Part shown: positions 37,239 through 49,300 of the stretch, piece by piece
Position numbering within the stretch: position 1 is the stretch's first letter
Layout: each line of letters opens with the position of its first letter
Assembly: GCA_023846275.1 (NCBI GenBank)
Contig: CM043875.1
Coordinates: 5,902,626-5,966,625, forward strand
From: Vanilla planifolia
Taxonomy: Eukaryota > Streptophyta > Magnoliopsida > Asparagales > Orchidaceae
DNA length: 64,000 nucleotides
Direction: 5' to 3'
Translations under genes and position numbers: made by a program
Notes under the pieces: generated by a model
The model's input: only the letters and a program-made list of their open reading frames with translations
Database searches by the model: none
Told to the model about the DNA's origin: nothing

Positions 37239-39349
37239 CCTCTCCCTCAAGCGAAGTCGAGGTTTAAGCTCAGCTCCTTCAAGAGAATAAAAACAGAGCA
37301 AAACAATCGACAAATTGCCCAATCAAGAAATGGAGCATCGAAATAACTTTAACTCCTTCATACAAGTTAATAACTCATTACAGTAATCACTAAAAAAGGA
37401 CGGTTTTTTCGACCAACTAGTTCACAATAAGAGTTTTTTTTTGGTATTTTTAAATTTATTTTACAAAAAAGGATTCCATAGTGCACTTCAAAAGCACAGT
37501 TTTTTATTTTTTAATAAAAAAATAAAATACAATTTTTGTTTTTAATAGTATAAAAAATTTTAATTTACTATTTTATCAATTATTAAAAAAATAATTATAA
37601 ATAAAATATTTATTATGTAAAAAATCTTCGCTTGAAGTTGGATTGTTTCGCAAACACGCGCAGTCCGTGCCTTCTTATTTAATGACAAAAAATCAAATGA
37701 AACTGCAAACCAAACCTGTCCTCAACCGAGTCTTTCCTACCTACCCAAAGACATGTAGCCCTCTGTTTTCTTCTAGATTCGTGCGTTGCTATGATGCCAA
37801 TCATTTTAGAAGATGAATATATGATAACAAAAAAAAGGACAAAAATATCACATATTTATAACAAAGTTTTAAGAATTAGTTTGGATTTTACTTTTGTCAT
37901 TTGTTTGAAATTTACTGTTATTTTTATTTTGATTATTTTTAAAATTTATTTTTATTTTTTTTTTAAATTTTGAAATAATTCTATAAAATTTAAAATATAT
38001 GTAAACTGAAAAAAAAACTTTTAAATATTAAATGATAAAAAAGTACAGCTTCTATAGTGATTCAAACAGTTTATCAAATAAATAAAATTTAAAATATTAA
38101 TAGCTAATATCTAAATATTTCTTACAATATAAGAAATATGCCATTATTATAATGTTCAACTTGTTTTTGTTTGAATATTATTTTGGAAAAATAGAATATA
38201 AACTAAAAATTGCAGATTAGCTTTATTTAAAAATAATTGAAAAATCTAAATTTTTTTTCAAATAAACACAAAATATGTTTGGAATTTATTTAAAATTTGA
38301 ATTAATTTTAGTCAAGAAATTTAAAAATTCAAAAGACTAAAGTCCAAATAAATCACCGAAAAGAGAGATGCTACGTTTTAAATGCAACACCACCCATAAT
38401 TATTGATATCAAATTAAGGCAAAACATTAAACTAGAATATTGTAAAGTAGTACAACTGACTATTAAATAAAGCATCCCATTAAACCAAGTTATCTTAAAT
38501 ACCTCTTATCTTGATGAAAATTAATGACATATCTTGTGATTAATATGATATTTCTCAATAATAAATAGCAATACCTATAAAGAACAATATCAAATGAATA
38601 ATATCATATAATAACAAAACTATTGATGTAAATAGTATTTAACGTTCTAAGAATTCAACTTGTAAGTTGCTAAAATAAATATAATATCTAACAATGACAA
38701 AAAATAATAATTATATAAATAGTATCATATAATACCAATAATAATGTGAGATGATACATAAGATTGTAAAACAAATATAAATGAAAGATTTTATTTATTT
38801 TCTATATCTATATATCTTTCTTATTATAATAATCTTTTCCTTATATTATATATTAATTTATTCTTAATCATTTAATATTTTTCTTATATTATTTATTTAT
38901 TTATATTATTTTCTTAAAATCACATAGAATTTTATTATAGGTACAATATTTAATAACATTGAGAAATTTCTTCTCTTGATATTTATCTCATTCTCAATGG
39001 AGTCTTCTATCCAAATATTATGCTTATTAGGCATTCTAACTAAAAATAATATTTTGACGAGTTGAAGCATAACACTTAACTGACCATAATGATGATGAAT
39101 ATTAAAGAATGATATGCATCGCAATCAACGAGAATTGAAATTGGTAAATTTTATAAATGTAAAATACTAGTAATGACATTGATAAAATGTGGAGCCACTT
39201 GATGAGTGATAGAGTAGACACGCATGCTTGATCTCCTCTGCCTATAGCTCCATTTCTAGATGCCCCACTTAAAATTGTCACAGATCCAGTGCATTTTCCC
39301 TAGCCTACACTTCTTTCACCTTCATTATTTAGGTATTGGTCAAGTTTAT
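37239..39349. other. AT-rich intergenic region upstream of the CAD-family gene
   Basis: The first part should carry the promoter and 5' UTR of the minus-strand CAD-family gene. At 37389 a word CACTAAAAAAGGACGG resembles a CACTA-type transposon end, but I found no matching partner. The rest is AT-rich with no gene. Confidence 0.45.
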
Positions 39350-40340
39350 GTTTTGAATTTTGGGTACAAGTTTTGGATACATGTCCCAATTCTTCACATA
39401 TATAACATTTAATTGAGCAAGCAATTTTAGTCTAGACTCCCCTCAATGCCATTTACAACTCTTATCACATCTACTAATTTCACTTAATCCAAAACTACTT
39501 ATATTACTATTAGGTTCATTTAAATATTTGAACCTAAAAAACCCTAACTAAATAGAAATTTCTCAAAAAAATTGGGAAACTCTTCCTCCTAAGAATTTGG
39601 ATTTAAATCTTGAGGTATCAATCTTTTTTTATCACCTCTCCATTTTTCTATCATAATGCTCTATTCTAATTCAATTGTTCAAGCATGCTCCAATAGTTCC
39701 AAGTAATTAGTGGTTCATACCATTATTAAGGTCGCTTGGATATCATCTAGCAAATCCCTCTTGAAATGTATCATCACTGTTCTTCAAGTATCACCAAGTA
39801 TGTACATACTTCACCAAATAAGAAAACTTGCATTTGTATGTAGTTATTGGCATGTTACCTTGTTTTGGATTTTTTTTAGTGCTTCCATCATCTTAGTTTT
39901 AACTGACATGGGAATGAACCATTACTCAAATTCATTTGTAAATTTCTCCCAAGATATTTCTCTCATAGATCTACCAAAGAACCTAATTCAATACCTAGAG
40001 CCCCATCAGAGATTTCTAGCATCGCTTAATACTAATACCATTAAATCCACCTTATTTTTTGGGTATGATATCCCATTAAATATGATTTCCATTAGTTCTA
40101 GCTAGTGTTCAATAATCATGTGATCTTTCTCTCTAGAAAAATGAGGTGGTTGCATTTTCTAAAACTAATCCACCACTTCATCAATAAAGGATCATGCATT
40201 CTAATTACTAGCACTTCCAATTGTCGATTGTAGCAAAAAGATGAATGTTGGAACCAATTCTTGTTCATTATCTCCCTATTGCCCTTTGCATTTTTCTTTA
40301 TCCATATTGCTTGATTTTGATCTTTCCATGTCCTACAAGA
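39350..40340 (-). pseudogene. Decayed Ty3/gypsy gag with CCHC zinc knuckle
   Basis: On the - strand a gag-like stretch can be followed (VDLMVLVLSDARN, then ISWEKFTNEFE..FIPMSV, about 40060-39880), interrupted by stops. Downstream at about 39420-39370 lies an intact CX2CX4HX4C knuckle (CYICEELGHVSKTC). A primer-binding site lies just upstream at 40465-40476. No pol from this copy is visible below 39350, so it was truncated there. Confidence 0.65.
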
Positions 40341-40464
40341 ATCAAGGTATACAGATAATTGTATATTCAAAACTCAAGCTAGAAACATATAAAATAATGC
40401 AAATACATATATTGTGTGCTTTTGTGTTTCCTCACTCACATACTCAACCTATTCTTGAATCAAA

Positions 40465-40476
40465 GCTCTCATACCA
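40465..40476 (-). other. Primer-binding site of the old gypsy element
   Basis: On the - strand TGGTATGAGAGC, one mismatch from the usual plant initiator-Met-tRNA primer site TGGTATCAGAGC. It sits 5' of the gag relic as expected and sets the inner end of the old 5' LTR at about 40480. Confidence 0.6.
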
Positions 40477-40635
40477 CCTTATCAAACCTCCACCTAATCA
40501 TATATTTAACTATTAATATAATCAACTGTAAAATATAGATAAAAATTAGGTAAGAACACAAATCTTAGGTGAAGACTTAAGATGATTTTTTCTAAATTAT
40601 AATTAAGTTAAATTATAAAAGTAAAGGTAAATATT

Positions 40636-41325
40636 CATAAACATAATTTTTGATAAGAAAATAACACTAATATTAAAATTATCATATTATCAATACCAAA
40701 CAATAATCTTGTCAAATCTCATAACTCAAGAGTGAAGTCTAATCCTATGACTTCATAATCCCTAACTCTAAGTTTAGTTGATACATAACATGTGAAATAA
40801 CACTATGTGAAACAATAATCTTTATAGATAAATGACAAGTAATAACTAAATATAAATACACATTATAGAAAAACATACCATCATAAGATTAATAATAAAC
40901 CATAATAAAAGTAATATTGTAACCCATGTATATAATATAAGAAAATCATATTCAATATAAAATTATTAATTTTATTTTCACAAACACAATTTTTGATAAA
41001 AAAATAACATTAATACTAACAAATTATCACATCATTAATACCAAACTAAAATCCTCTCCAATCAAATAGCTCAGGAGTAAAGTCATCTCCCACAATATCA
41101 AAATCCCCAGCTTTCTATTTAATGGATGCATAATTTGAAAGTAACACTATGTTAAATAATAATCTTTATAGATAAATCACATGTGATAGCTAAATATAAA
41201 TACATATTATAGAAAACATATCAATATAATCCTAATGATAAACCATATTAGAAGCAACACTATAACCCATGCATATAATATAAGAAAATCATATGTAATG
41301 TAAAATTACCAATTTCATTTCCAAT
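40636..41325. repeat. Tandem duplication, about 343-bp period
   Basis: Two diverged units, about 40636-40978 and 40979-41325. Each runs from '(c)a(t/c)aaaca(t/c)aatttttgata' through 'aataatctttatagataaat' and 'taaatataaataca' to 'aacccatg-atataatataag' and 'aaaatcatat'. No coding capacity. It lies inside the presumed old LTR. Confidence 0.75.
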
Positions 41326-43312
41326 TTCTAATAATTCAAGTTATTATTGGGTTCAATTCTTTTTGAATTATTATTCTCTCTAAATCAACATCACTACTAT
41401 ATTTATCAATAACCTTTTATTGAAAATCCATCAATAATAAAATTATATAAAATGTTAGATATGTATGATCTGAAGACTATACATTATAATCCATCCTTAA
41501 GTCTAGTGTCCAGGTAGGTATGGTTCACTTTGCTTAGTATTATCAAATATATCATGAGATCATGGTACACATATACACTAGATAGATATCTGATTTAAAG
41601 ATCGATATCCTGCATTTCATTGTTTGGAATAGTGTTAATGATAATATTTTTATAAATCTATTTTCTAATTCTAATTTTTAGATGTCTCAATCATGTGATT
41701 ATGTAAACTATCATTTTCAAAGATAATATTTATTTTATTTTATTTTAATTATTATTTATGTTCTCTTGTAATAGAGAAAATCATGTGTAAGATATAACTA
41801 TGAAAAAGATATGTAATAAATAAAATATTGAGTAACCCATGAAAAAAACCATAATAATAAAATACATTAAATAAAAGATAATCACAATAATACTTTTGTA
41901 TTACATCATGTGTTACTAAATTATCTACTTGGATTTAAGAGTTGTCTTCCCTTTCTAATCTTCATCTTTCTTAATTTTTTACAATGTTACGTTTATGCAA
42001 GGGTCAATATATATTCTATATATGATTTGTTTAGTAAACAATTAAAATCATATTACTTCATTTTATACACTTATATTTTTTCCCGTCATACTTATATGAT
42101 TCTTCTTTTATACCATATGATCTTCTAAAAATAAGAAATCTACTTATACAATACTATTTATCATATTGTATGATCCCTCTATTCCTCACTAAATATATTC
42201 CTTTAATTTGATTCACAAATTCTACAAGATATATTATATCGTACTATATGATTAATCCATCAATGCAATAGTAACTTAATGCTTCTTATGCTAGTATGAT
42301 ATAGCAAAACATTTAGTATGATACATTTAGTAACCTTTATACTATTCAACCACAGTTTTATGGCCTAAGCTCTATGCACCAAACAATATATGCCACTACA
42401 TTAGTATAACATTTTCTTAATGTCTTTCTACAATGAACCTAACTTCCCATGGCTTTTTTTACTAACAAAATTGACTTCTATCAGTCCTATTCTCTCTTCT
42501 AACCTTGAGCCATTCAAAATTGTAAAAAACTTTAAGTTAATTATACCTCATTAGAGATGTCAAAATCCTGAGTCAAGGGTGATGATAGACTCAAAAGGAG
42601 ATAACAATTGGATTTGCTTACTACACTTAACCTTTGGCCAACCAATGGCCTACTGATGTAACTTGAGCTCCATGCAAACTTGGCTCCCTATTGAACTTGA
42701 CAAAACTATTTATAGGTCTTGATGGTAATGTCTTGATGGCTAAAAATTTGCACCGTCCCTTGGGTTTTAGCTTGGCAATTTCATAAAACTCCATAAAACT
42801 TTACTATTTACAAATCTATCTTTAGAGTTTTTTTTATTTTATTTTTATATTTATAAATCTATCATTCACCAATTGGTTTTGACTTAAGCCATTTTTTAAT
42901 TATAAATCTTCCTTTAAATAACTAATATTCTAATATTTACAAATTCTCTTCTAATTGTTGTTGACTTAAGCCAAAATTTTTAAATTTGAACATAATATTT
43001 CAATATTATAATTATATTTGAATATTTAAAAATTCATAATAAATTATTTAGATCTCCATAAATTACAAACTCAATGTCATTGAGTTTGTGTTAAAAAGTT
43101 TTTATTGATATATTCACATAATAGTTTTGATCTTATTTAACTTTATGACACACTTCTTATGGTTCTTTTATTATTGTAATATTTTTAGTATAAAAAACAT
43201 ATCAAATTTATCTATACTCGATCATAATATTATTGGTTTAATTTTAAGATTTCTTTTATATTAATTAGGATAAAACTAAGTGATGCTATAAATGAAATGA
43301 ATGATAATGACA

Positions 43313-43317
43313 AAAAC
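43313..43317. repeat. Target-site duplication of the young element (left)
   Basis: AAAAC directly before the left LTR, identical to 53880-53884 after the right LTR. Five bases is the size made by Ty3/gypsy integrases. Confidence 0.9.
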
Positions 43318-46314
43318 TGTTACACCCCATTTTTCCTAAGCTGATTTTTGGCATACAAATTTTTTTTTTCTTTTTTTTTTTTTTTATATAGACAACTCAG
43401 ATCGTCCCATACCAACCTGAGTAGCCTACGAAAACATATGATATAACACATCATTACACACCTACTTCCCTTAACAATGTGGATCCCATCTCCCGGGTAC
43501 ACCGTCAAATCAGGTTCATGACTCCTGAATTAACAGATGGACTCGCGCAATGTTACTCCTACTAGGCCCAATACTCCTAACCCCTACGGGTAGGAGAACC
43601 GGTCTATTAGAAGTCTGAACCCCCATGGTTAAGTTCCATAGTCATGTAATGACCTCACCATCAAACAAAAAGATATATAACATCCTCAGATAAAATATGA
43701 CACTCCACACACCATACTCCAAGACAATAAGGTAGGGTAGTAAATGGAAACTACATTACAAGAATAAGACCAAGTCCAACAAGTGCAATATTATCCAACC
43801 AGAAACATAAGTCAGAATCTCCCTCACATATTACATGACATATGAGAATAATAACCTCATTAAATACATCCAACAGCAACAATCAACTAACCAGAATATC
43901 TCAGACAATCACAATCAGATATCCTCCACAAGCCTGCTGACCACGATCCCACCTAATCAGGTAGCGTCAAGTCTGCCGAGCCACTGAAATATACAATACA
44001 GGAATGAGCTACGCCCAGTAGGAAAGACAGCTAGTAAAACTCACATGCAAGAGAAGGATAATAGCAAAAATATAGGAATACAGCATAACAATGTATGGTG
44101 GATAGGCACTCTCAGTCCCAGACTCCGACCAACCACAGTCACCCCTAGTCACACCAGAGTAGCTCTCCTCTGGGCTTCCAGGTAGCATGCCAGTGGGAAC
44201 GCCCATCTCGAAACACGCATGGCGCCTAAGCACCCGACACCGCAGCATCTCTCGTCAATCAATCTCCTGGAGACTATAGACAAATCCAGTCACAAAATCT
44301 CTAGCCAACGTGAGACACCCCTGCCACCCTAAGGCGCGCAGGCCTACACACTTGGCTAGCCACTGCGAGACACCCCTGCCACCCTCAGGCGCGCAGGCCT
44401 ACACACATGGACCAGGAGAGATCGACTCAGCCACCGTCCCAAAGAGTCCTCTACCAACAACTTCCATAGAAGCTCACGCCCCTACAGTCATTGCCAATCT
44501 CTAACTCCAAGATCCGGCAACATGTATCCAGGTACAACAAGGCGCATACCAGTCACATGTATACTGTGGAAGCTAAGTCTGAACCGCATAGTTACCTACC
44601 ACAACTACCCTAAAACATCATATAGGGTCTATAGTAGTCCGGTCCAGTATGCCAATCCATAAAATATGCCAACACTGAATAAACTGACTCAATCCATGCC
44701 GTTGCCATCAAGCAACACAACTGTCAATTACTGACTGTTCTGGTAGCATCCATGTACCATACTTCTGTCTGACTGTTTCCAGCTGTACTGTCATCACTGA
44801 TAACATTTTTCCCTACTTCAGGAAATTTTTAAATCCCAATTTCAATTTCCGCCCTTTATCCATTTTCCGAAATTCGAAATAAATTTCCGAATTTAAATTC
44901 CACATATATCCTTTTTCCAAAAATTCGGATTAATTTCCGAATTAAATTTTTCGCTTATCCTTTTTATTTCCGAAAATTCGGATTAATAATAAATTTCCGA
45001 ATTTTCCTTCCGCTTCTCTCTCCTCCGCGCCGCGCCGTTCGTCCGCGCCGACTCCCGCTGAACCGGTTTTCGCTGCCGGTTCGGCTTTCGCGCCGTTCGT
45101 CCGCGCCGAATCCCGCGGAACCGGTTTTCGCTGCCGGTTCGGCTTTCGCGCCGTTCGTCCGCGCCGAATCCCGCTGAACCGGTTTTCGCTGCCGGTTCGG
45201 AACTCTCGCGCTGAACCGCGACACCGCCGAACCAATTTCTTATTAATCCGTTAATTGGATTATTTTAATTACTAATAAAATAGCATAAATACCATTAATT
45301 ACTTAATTAAATTTGTAATTATCTAAACCCTTCTCCTTTCTCGGTCCGAAGCCCGCGAAACCCTAGCCGCCGCCATCGCCGACCATTACGATCCTTCCGT
45401 CGATTTCCGGCGACTGCGAACAAGGAGAACAATTTCCTAACATGCTCCTAAGCATCAATAAATTTTTTTTTTCGGCGAAATGGGAATTTTTCCAGGAAAT
45501 TCCGAAATTTGCAAAAGACACAATTTAGCATTCAATTAAATCCGATTTTCATCCACATGCTTGTTTTCATTAAGCAAAGTATTTCATGCTTTTAATTTTC
45601 TACTAAATCACTAATTTAAACTGAATTTCCTACCTCAACGACGCCGGCGACGGTGAACTTCGTCCGCAGCTCGCCGCAGCTCCTCGCCGAACGAATCCGG
45701 TACGAATTGACTCTCCTCGTTCTCGTGAATCTCCAGGCACAAAAAGCCCCTTGCCAGGCCGCCGGAATCACGCGCCGTACGCCGGAAAAACTCTCTCTAT
45801 CGGTCGGCCGAACGAACCCTAATCGTTTCGCGAGGGTTTTATATTTCTGGCCGACACGATGAAACCCATTACGCGCCGTTGACACGCTTTCGACACGGTA
45901 AGCACCCGATACGCGCTGTCGACACGCTATCGACACGGTAAGCACCCGATCAGCCGGTTCAATCCCAACCGTCGATCACGACCGTCCGATCCGCTTATCA
46001 GAACGCACGCGCAAACTCACTCGGCGAACCGTCTCCGCCTCCGCTGAACCGTTCCGGTCCGGTTCACGCGCGGTAAAAACCAATTTCCGGTTTAATTTAA
46101 ATGGATTTTCGAATTTCTAAAAATCCAATAAATCTAATTAAACAGGGAAAATTACTTAAAAATTACCTCGGTGCTCCGAAAAATCCCCAGAAATTTCAGA
46201 AATTCCATTAGCCTCTGATTGAGCTCCTGGCTCATCCTACTGTCGATCTGAAATCATCCAAGCCAAAAATTAATTCATTAAAGATTAACATAAAACTTTT
46301 TACTGGGTATAACA
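43318..46314 (-). repeat. 3' LTR of the young element
   Basis: Left copy, downstream in the element's sense. Internal repeats are a 55-bp pair at 44312-44421, a 58-bp triple at 45032-45200 with hairpins, and a 40-bp pair at 45871-45950. A TATA-like ATATAAAAC (- strand, 45837-45845) would set the U3/R border only about 475 bp from the U3 end, leaving about 2.5 kb of R/U5. The small frames inside show no known protein. Confidence 0.95.
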
Positions 46315-46328
46315 ATCTCCCCACCTTA
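46315..46328 (-). other. Polypurine tract of the young element
   Basis: On the - strand TAAGGTGGGGAGAT directly borders the 3' LTR (TGTTATACCC). This is the place and composition of the plus-strand primer for reverse transcription. Confidence 0.85.
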
Positions 46329-49300
46329 TCAGGAATTTCGCCCTCGAAATTCAGCAAGAAGTTCCGGCCACTTCTCCGCAACATCCTGCTCTAGCTCCCA
46401 GGTTGCCTCCCTTTCGTCCTGTCTATTCCACAGAACCTTGACCATAGGAAACGACCTGTTCCTCAGCTGTCTGTTGCTCTCCTCGAGGATGCGAACTGGT
46501 AGTTCCACATAAGAGGAATCTGGTGTCACTTGCAAACCAGGAAGATCATCACTGATACAATGAGAAGGATCTGGCACATATCTCTTGAGATTCGAAACAT
46601 GAAACACATTGTGAATCCCAATCAGATGTTCAGGAAGTGCCAACCTGTAAGCCACTTCACCAACCCTCTCTAGAATAGGATAGGGTCCAATGTAACGAGG
46701 TCGAAGCTTAGAAGGCTTCCCGAACCGGAATAGACCTCGCATAGGATTGATCTTCAGGAATACCCTATCTCCCACAGAAAACTCAACAGCTCTGTGCTTA
46801 GGATCATAATATTTCGTCTGGCGATCTTGCACAGTACGTAATCTGTCTTGCAATAACTTGACTTCAGTTGTGGTCTCCTGCACAATCTGAGGTCCCCACA
46901 CTCTCCTGGAATCACCCTCCTCCCAACAAAGAGGGGATCTGCACCTACGCCCATACAATGCCTCGTAAGGTGCCATACCAATCGACGCCTGGAAACTGTT
47001 ATTGTACACAAACTCTACCAAGGGTAACCGTCTGGCCCAATCTGTTGAGTAAGTTTGTACGCTCAAGCGTAGCAAATCCTCCAAGGTCCGAATAGTCCGC
47101 TCAGACTGTCCATCTGTCTGAGGATGATAAGCAGTACTGAACTTCAACTGTGTACCCATGGCAGCGTGTAAGCTCCTCCAAAACTGTGATGTGAACTTGG
47201 CGTCTCTGTCAGAAATAATAGATCGGGGAATTCCATGCAATCTGACAATCTGCTGAATATATACCTCTGCCAATTGTGCCGCTGAATCCGTCTTCTTAAT
47301 TGATAAGAAATGGGCTGACTTGGTCATTCGATCCACGATGACCCAAATGGCGTCAAAACCTTGTCTGGTACGAGGAAGACCAGTCACAAAGTCCATAGTG
47401 ATGTCATCCCATTTCCACTCCGGAATCGGCAATCTCTGCAGCAATCCCCCAGGTCTCTGGTGCTCGGCCTTAACTTGCTGACATGTAAGGCACTTCTTAA
47501 CAAAGCAGCAACATCTGCCTTCAAACCTCTCCACCAGAAAACACTCCTCAAATTCCTGTACATCTTGACTTCTCCAGGGTGCATAGCCAAAGTTCCATAA
47601 TGAGCCTCTCGAAGGATCCTCTCCCTGAACTCCTGATGTGATGGCACACACCAGCGACCCCTGAAAGTCAAAATGTCGTCTCTGAGAGCAAAGTCTCCTC
47701 CCAATCCCTGCGATGCCAACTCTAACTTCTCCTTCAGCTCTTCATCACACAGCTGAAGATCACGCATCTCAGATAACCAGTCAGCCCGAATAGTCAACGA
47801 ACCGAGTCTGTGAGCCAGTCTCTGAACAGACAACTGTTCCTGACATCTCTCAACATCCCAATCCAAGTCTGCTATAGAGTCGCAAGCTATCACAGTATGC
47901 ACAACTGCGTGTCTGCTCAAGGCATCAGCCACTGGATTAGCCTTTCCCTCGCAGTAGTTTATTGTCAGTTCGTAATCTTTTATCAGTTCCAACCACCTCC
48001 TCTGCCTCAAGTTCAGTTCCTTCTGAGTGAACAGATACTTAAGACTCTTGTGGTCGGAGAAACAATCTACAGGAACTCCGTACAAATAATGTCTCCATAT
48101 CTTCAAGGCAAAAATGACAGCAGCTAACTCCAAATCATGAGTGGGATAATTCTTCTCATGATCCTTCAGTTGCCTCGAAGCATATGCTATAACTCTACTA
48201 TCCTGCATCAGTACGGCTCCCAAGCCTATATGTGAAGCATCAGTATACATCTGATACGGCTTCTCCTGTGTAGGTAACATCAATACTGGAGCGGTGCTAA
48301 GCTTCTGCTTCAGCTCTAGGAAACTGTTCTCACAACTCTTTGACCACTCAAAAGATTTTCCCTTTCGGGTCAACTGTGTTAGTGGAGCGGCCAGTCTAGA
48401 AAAGTGAGGAACAAATTTCCTATAGTATCCAGCCAAACCAAGGAAACTCCGGATCTCAGTGACAGAAGATGGCCGTTTCCAATCAACAATAGCTCGTATC
48501 TTGCTAGGATCAACAGCCACGCCCTCTGCACTGACAATGTGTCCCAAGAATGCTACTGAGTCCAGCCAAAAGGAACACTTGGAGAATTTTGCATACAGCT
48601 CATTCTCCCGCAACACTGTAAGCACAGTCCTCAACTGATCTGCATGAGTTTCCCTATCTCTGGAATAAATCAATATATCATCTATAAAGATGATCACAAA
48701 CCGATCCAGAAAGGCACGAAACACTCGATGCATCAGGTTCATAAATACTGCTGGAGCATTAGTCAATCCAAAAGGTAACACTGTGAACTCGTAATGCCCA
48801 TATCTAGTACGGAATGCTGTTTTGGTTACATCAGAATCTCTAATCCGGATCTGGTGATAACCCGAGCGTAAATCAATCTTGGAGAACACAGTTGCTCCCT
48901 GAAGCTGATCCAACAAATCATCGATGCGTGGTAATGGGTACCGGTTACGAATAGTAACCTTATTCAATTCCCTATAATCCACACACAGCCTCATACTACC
49001 ATCTTTCTTTTTAACGAATAAGACAGGGGCACCCCAAGGTGAACAACTAGGGCGTATGAGTCCCTTGTCTAATAAGTCCTGTAATTGAGTCTTCAACTCT
49101 GCTAGCTCGGCTGGAGCCATCCTGTAAGGAGCTCTAGCAATAGGAGCTACTCCTGCCTCCAAATCAATCGAAAACTCCACTTCCCTAGCTGGTGGAAGTC
49201 CAGGCAACTCCTCTGGAAAGACTATAGGAAAGTCTCTCACCACTGGAATATCTGACATAGGGGTAGTGGTGGCTTGGCTATCGGTCACATAGGCCAACCA

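Larger units (their letters stand above)
40480..43317 (-). repeat. Old 5' LTR (left part), interrupted by the young element
   Basis: This lies upstream of the old primer-binding site, where the 5' LTR of the minus-strand gag relic must be. Around 43030-43100 its reverse complement matches the presumed LTR at 28754 and following ('aatgacattgagttt' in both). It contains the 343-bp duplication at 40636-41325 and GATCATA-type motifs near 41460-42320. The young element inserted at 43317, so the outer end of this LTR should be to the right of 53884. The boundaries are inferred. Confidence 0.45.

Noticed and set aside
37389-37404. CACTA-type transposon terminus (CACTAAAAAAGGACGG)
   Set aside because: No inverted partner or 3-bp target duplication was found nearby.
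45616-45945. Open frames inside the two LTRs (also 44942-45235 and the copies 7565 bp to the right) as an extra retroviral-type gene
   Set aside because: They fall in GC-rich repeats (58-bp units) and lack any family motif. They are present in both LTRs simply because the LTRs are identical.
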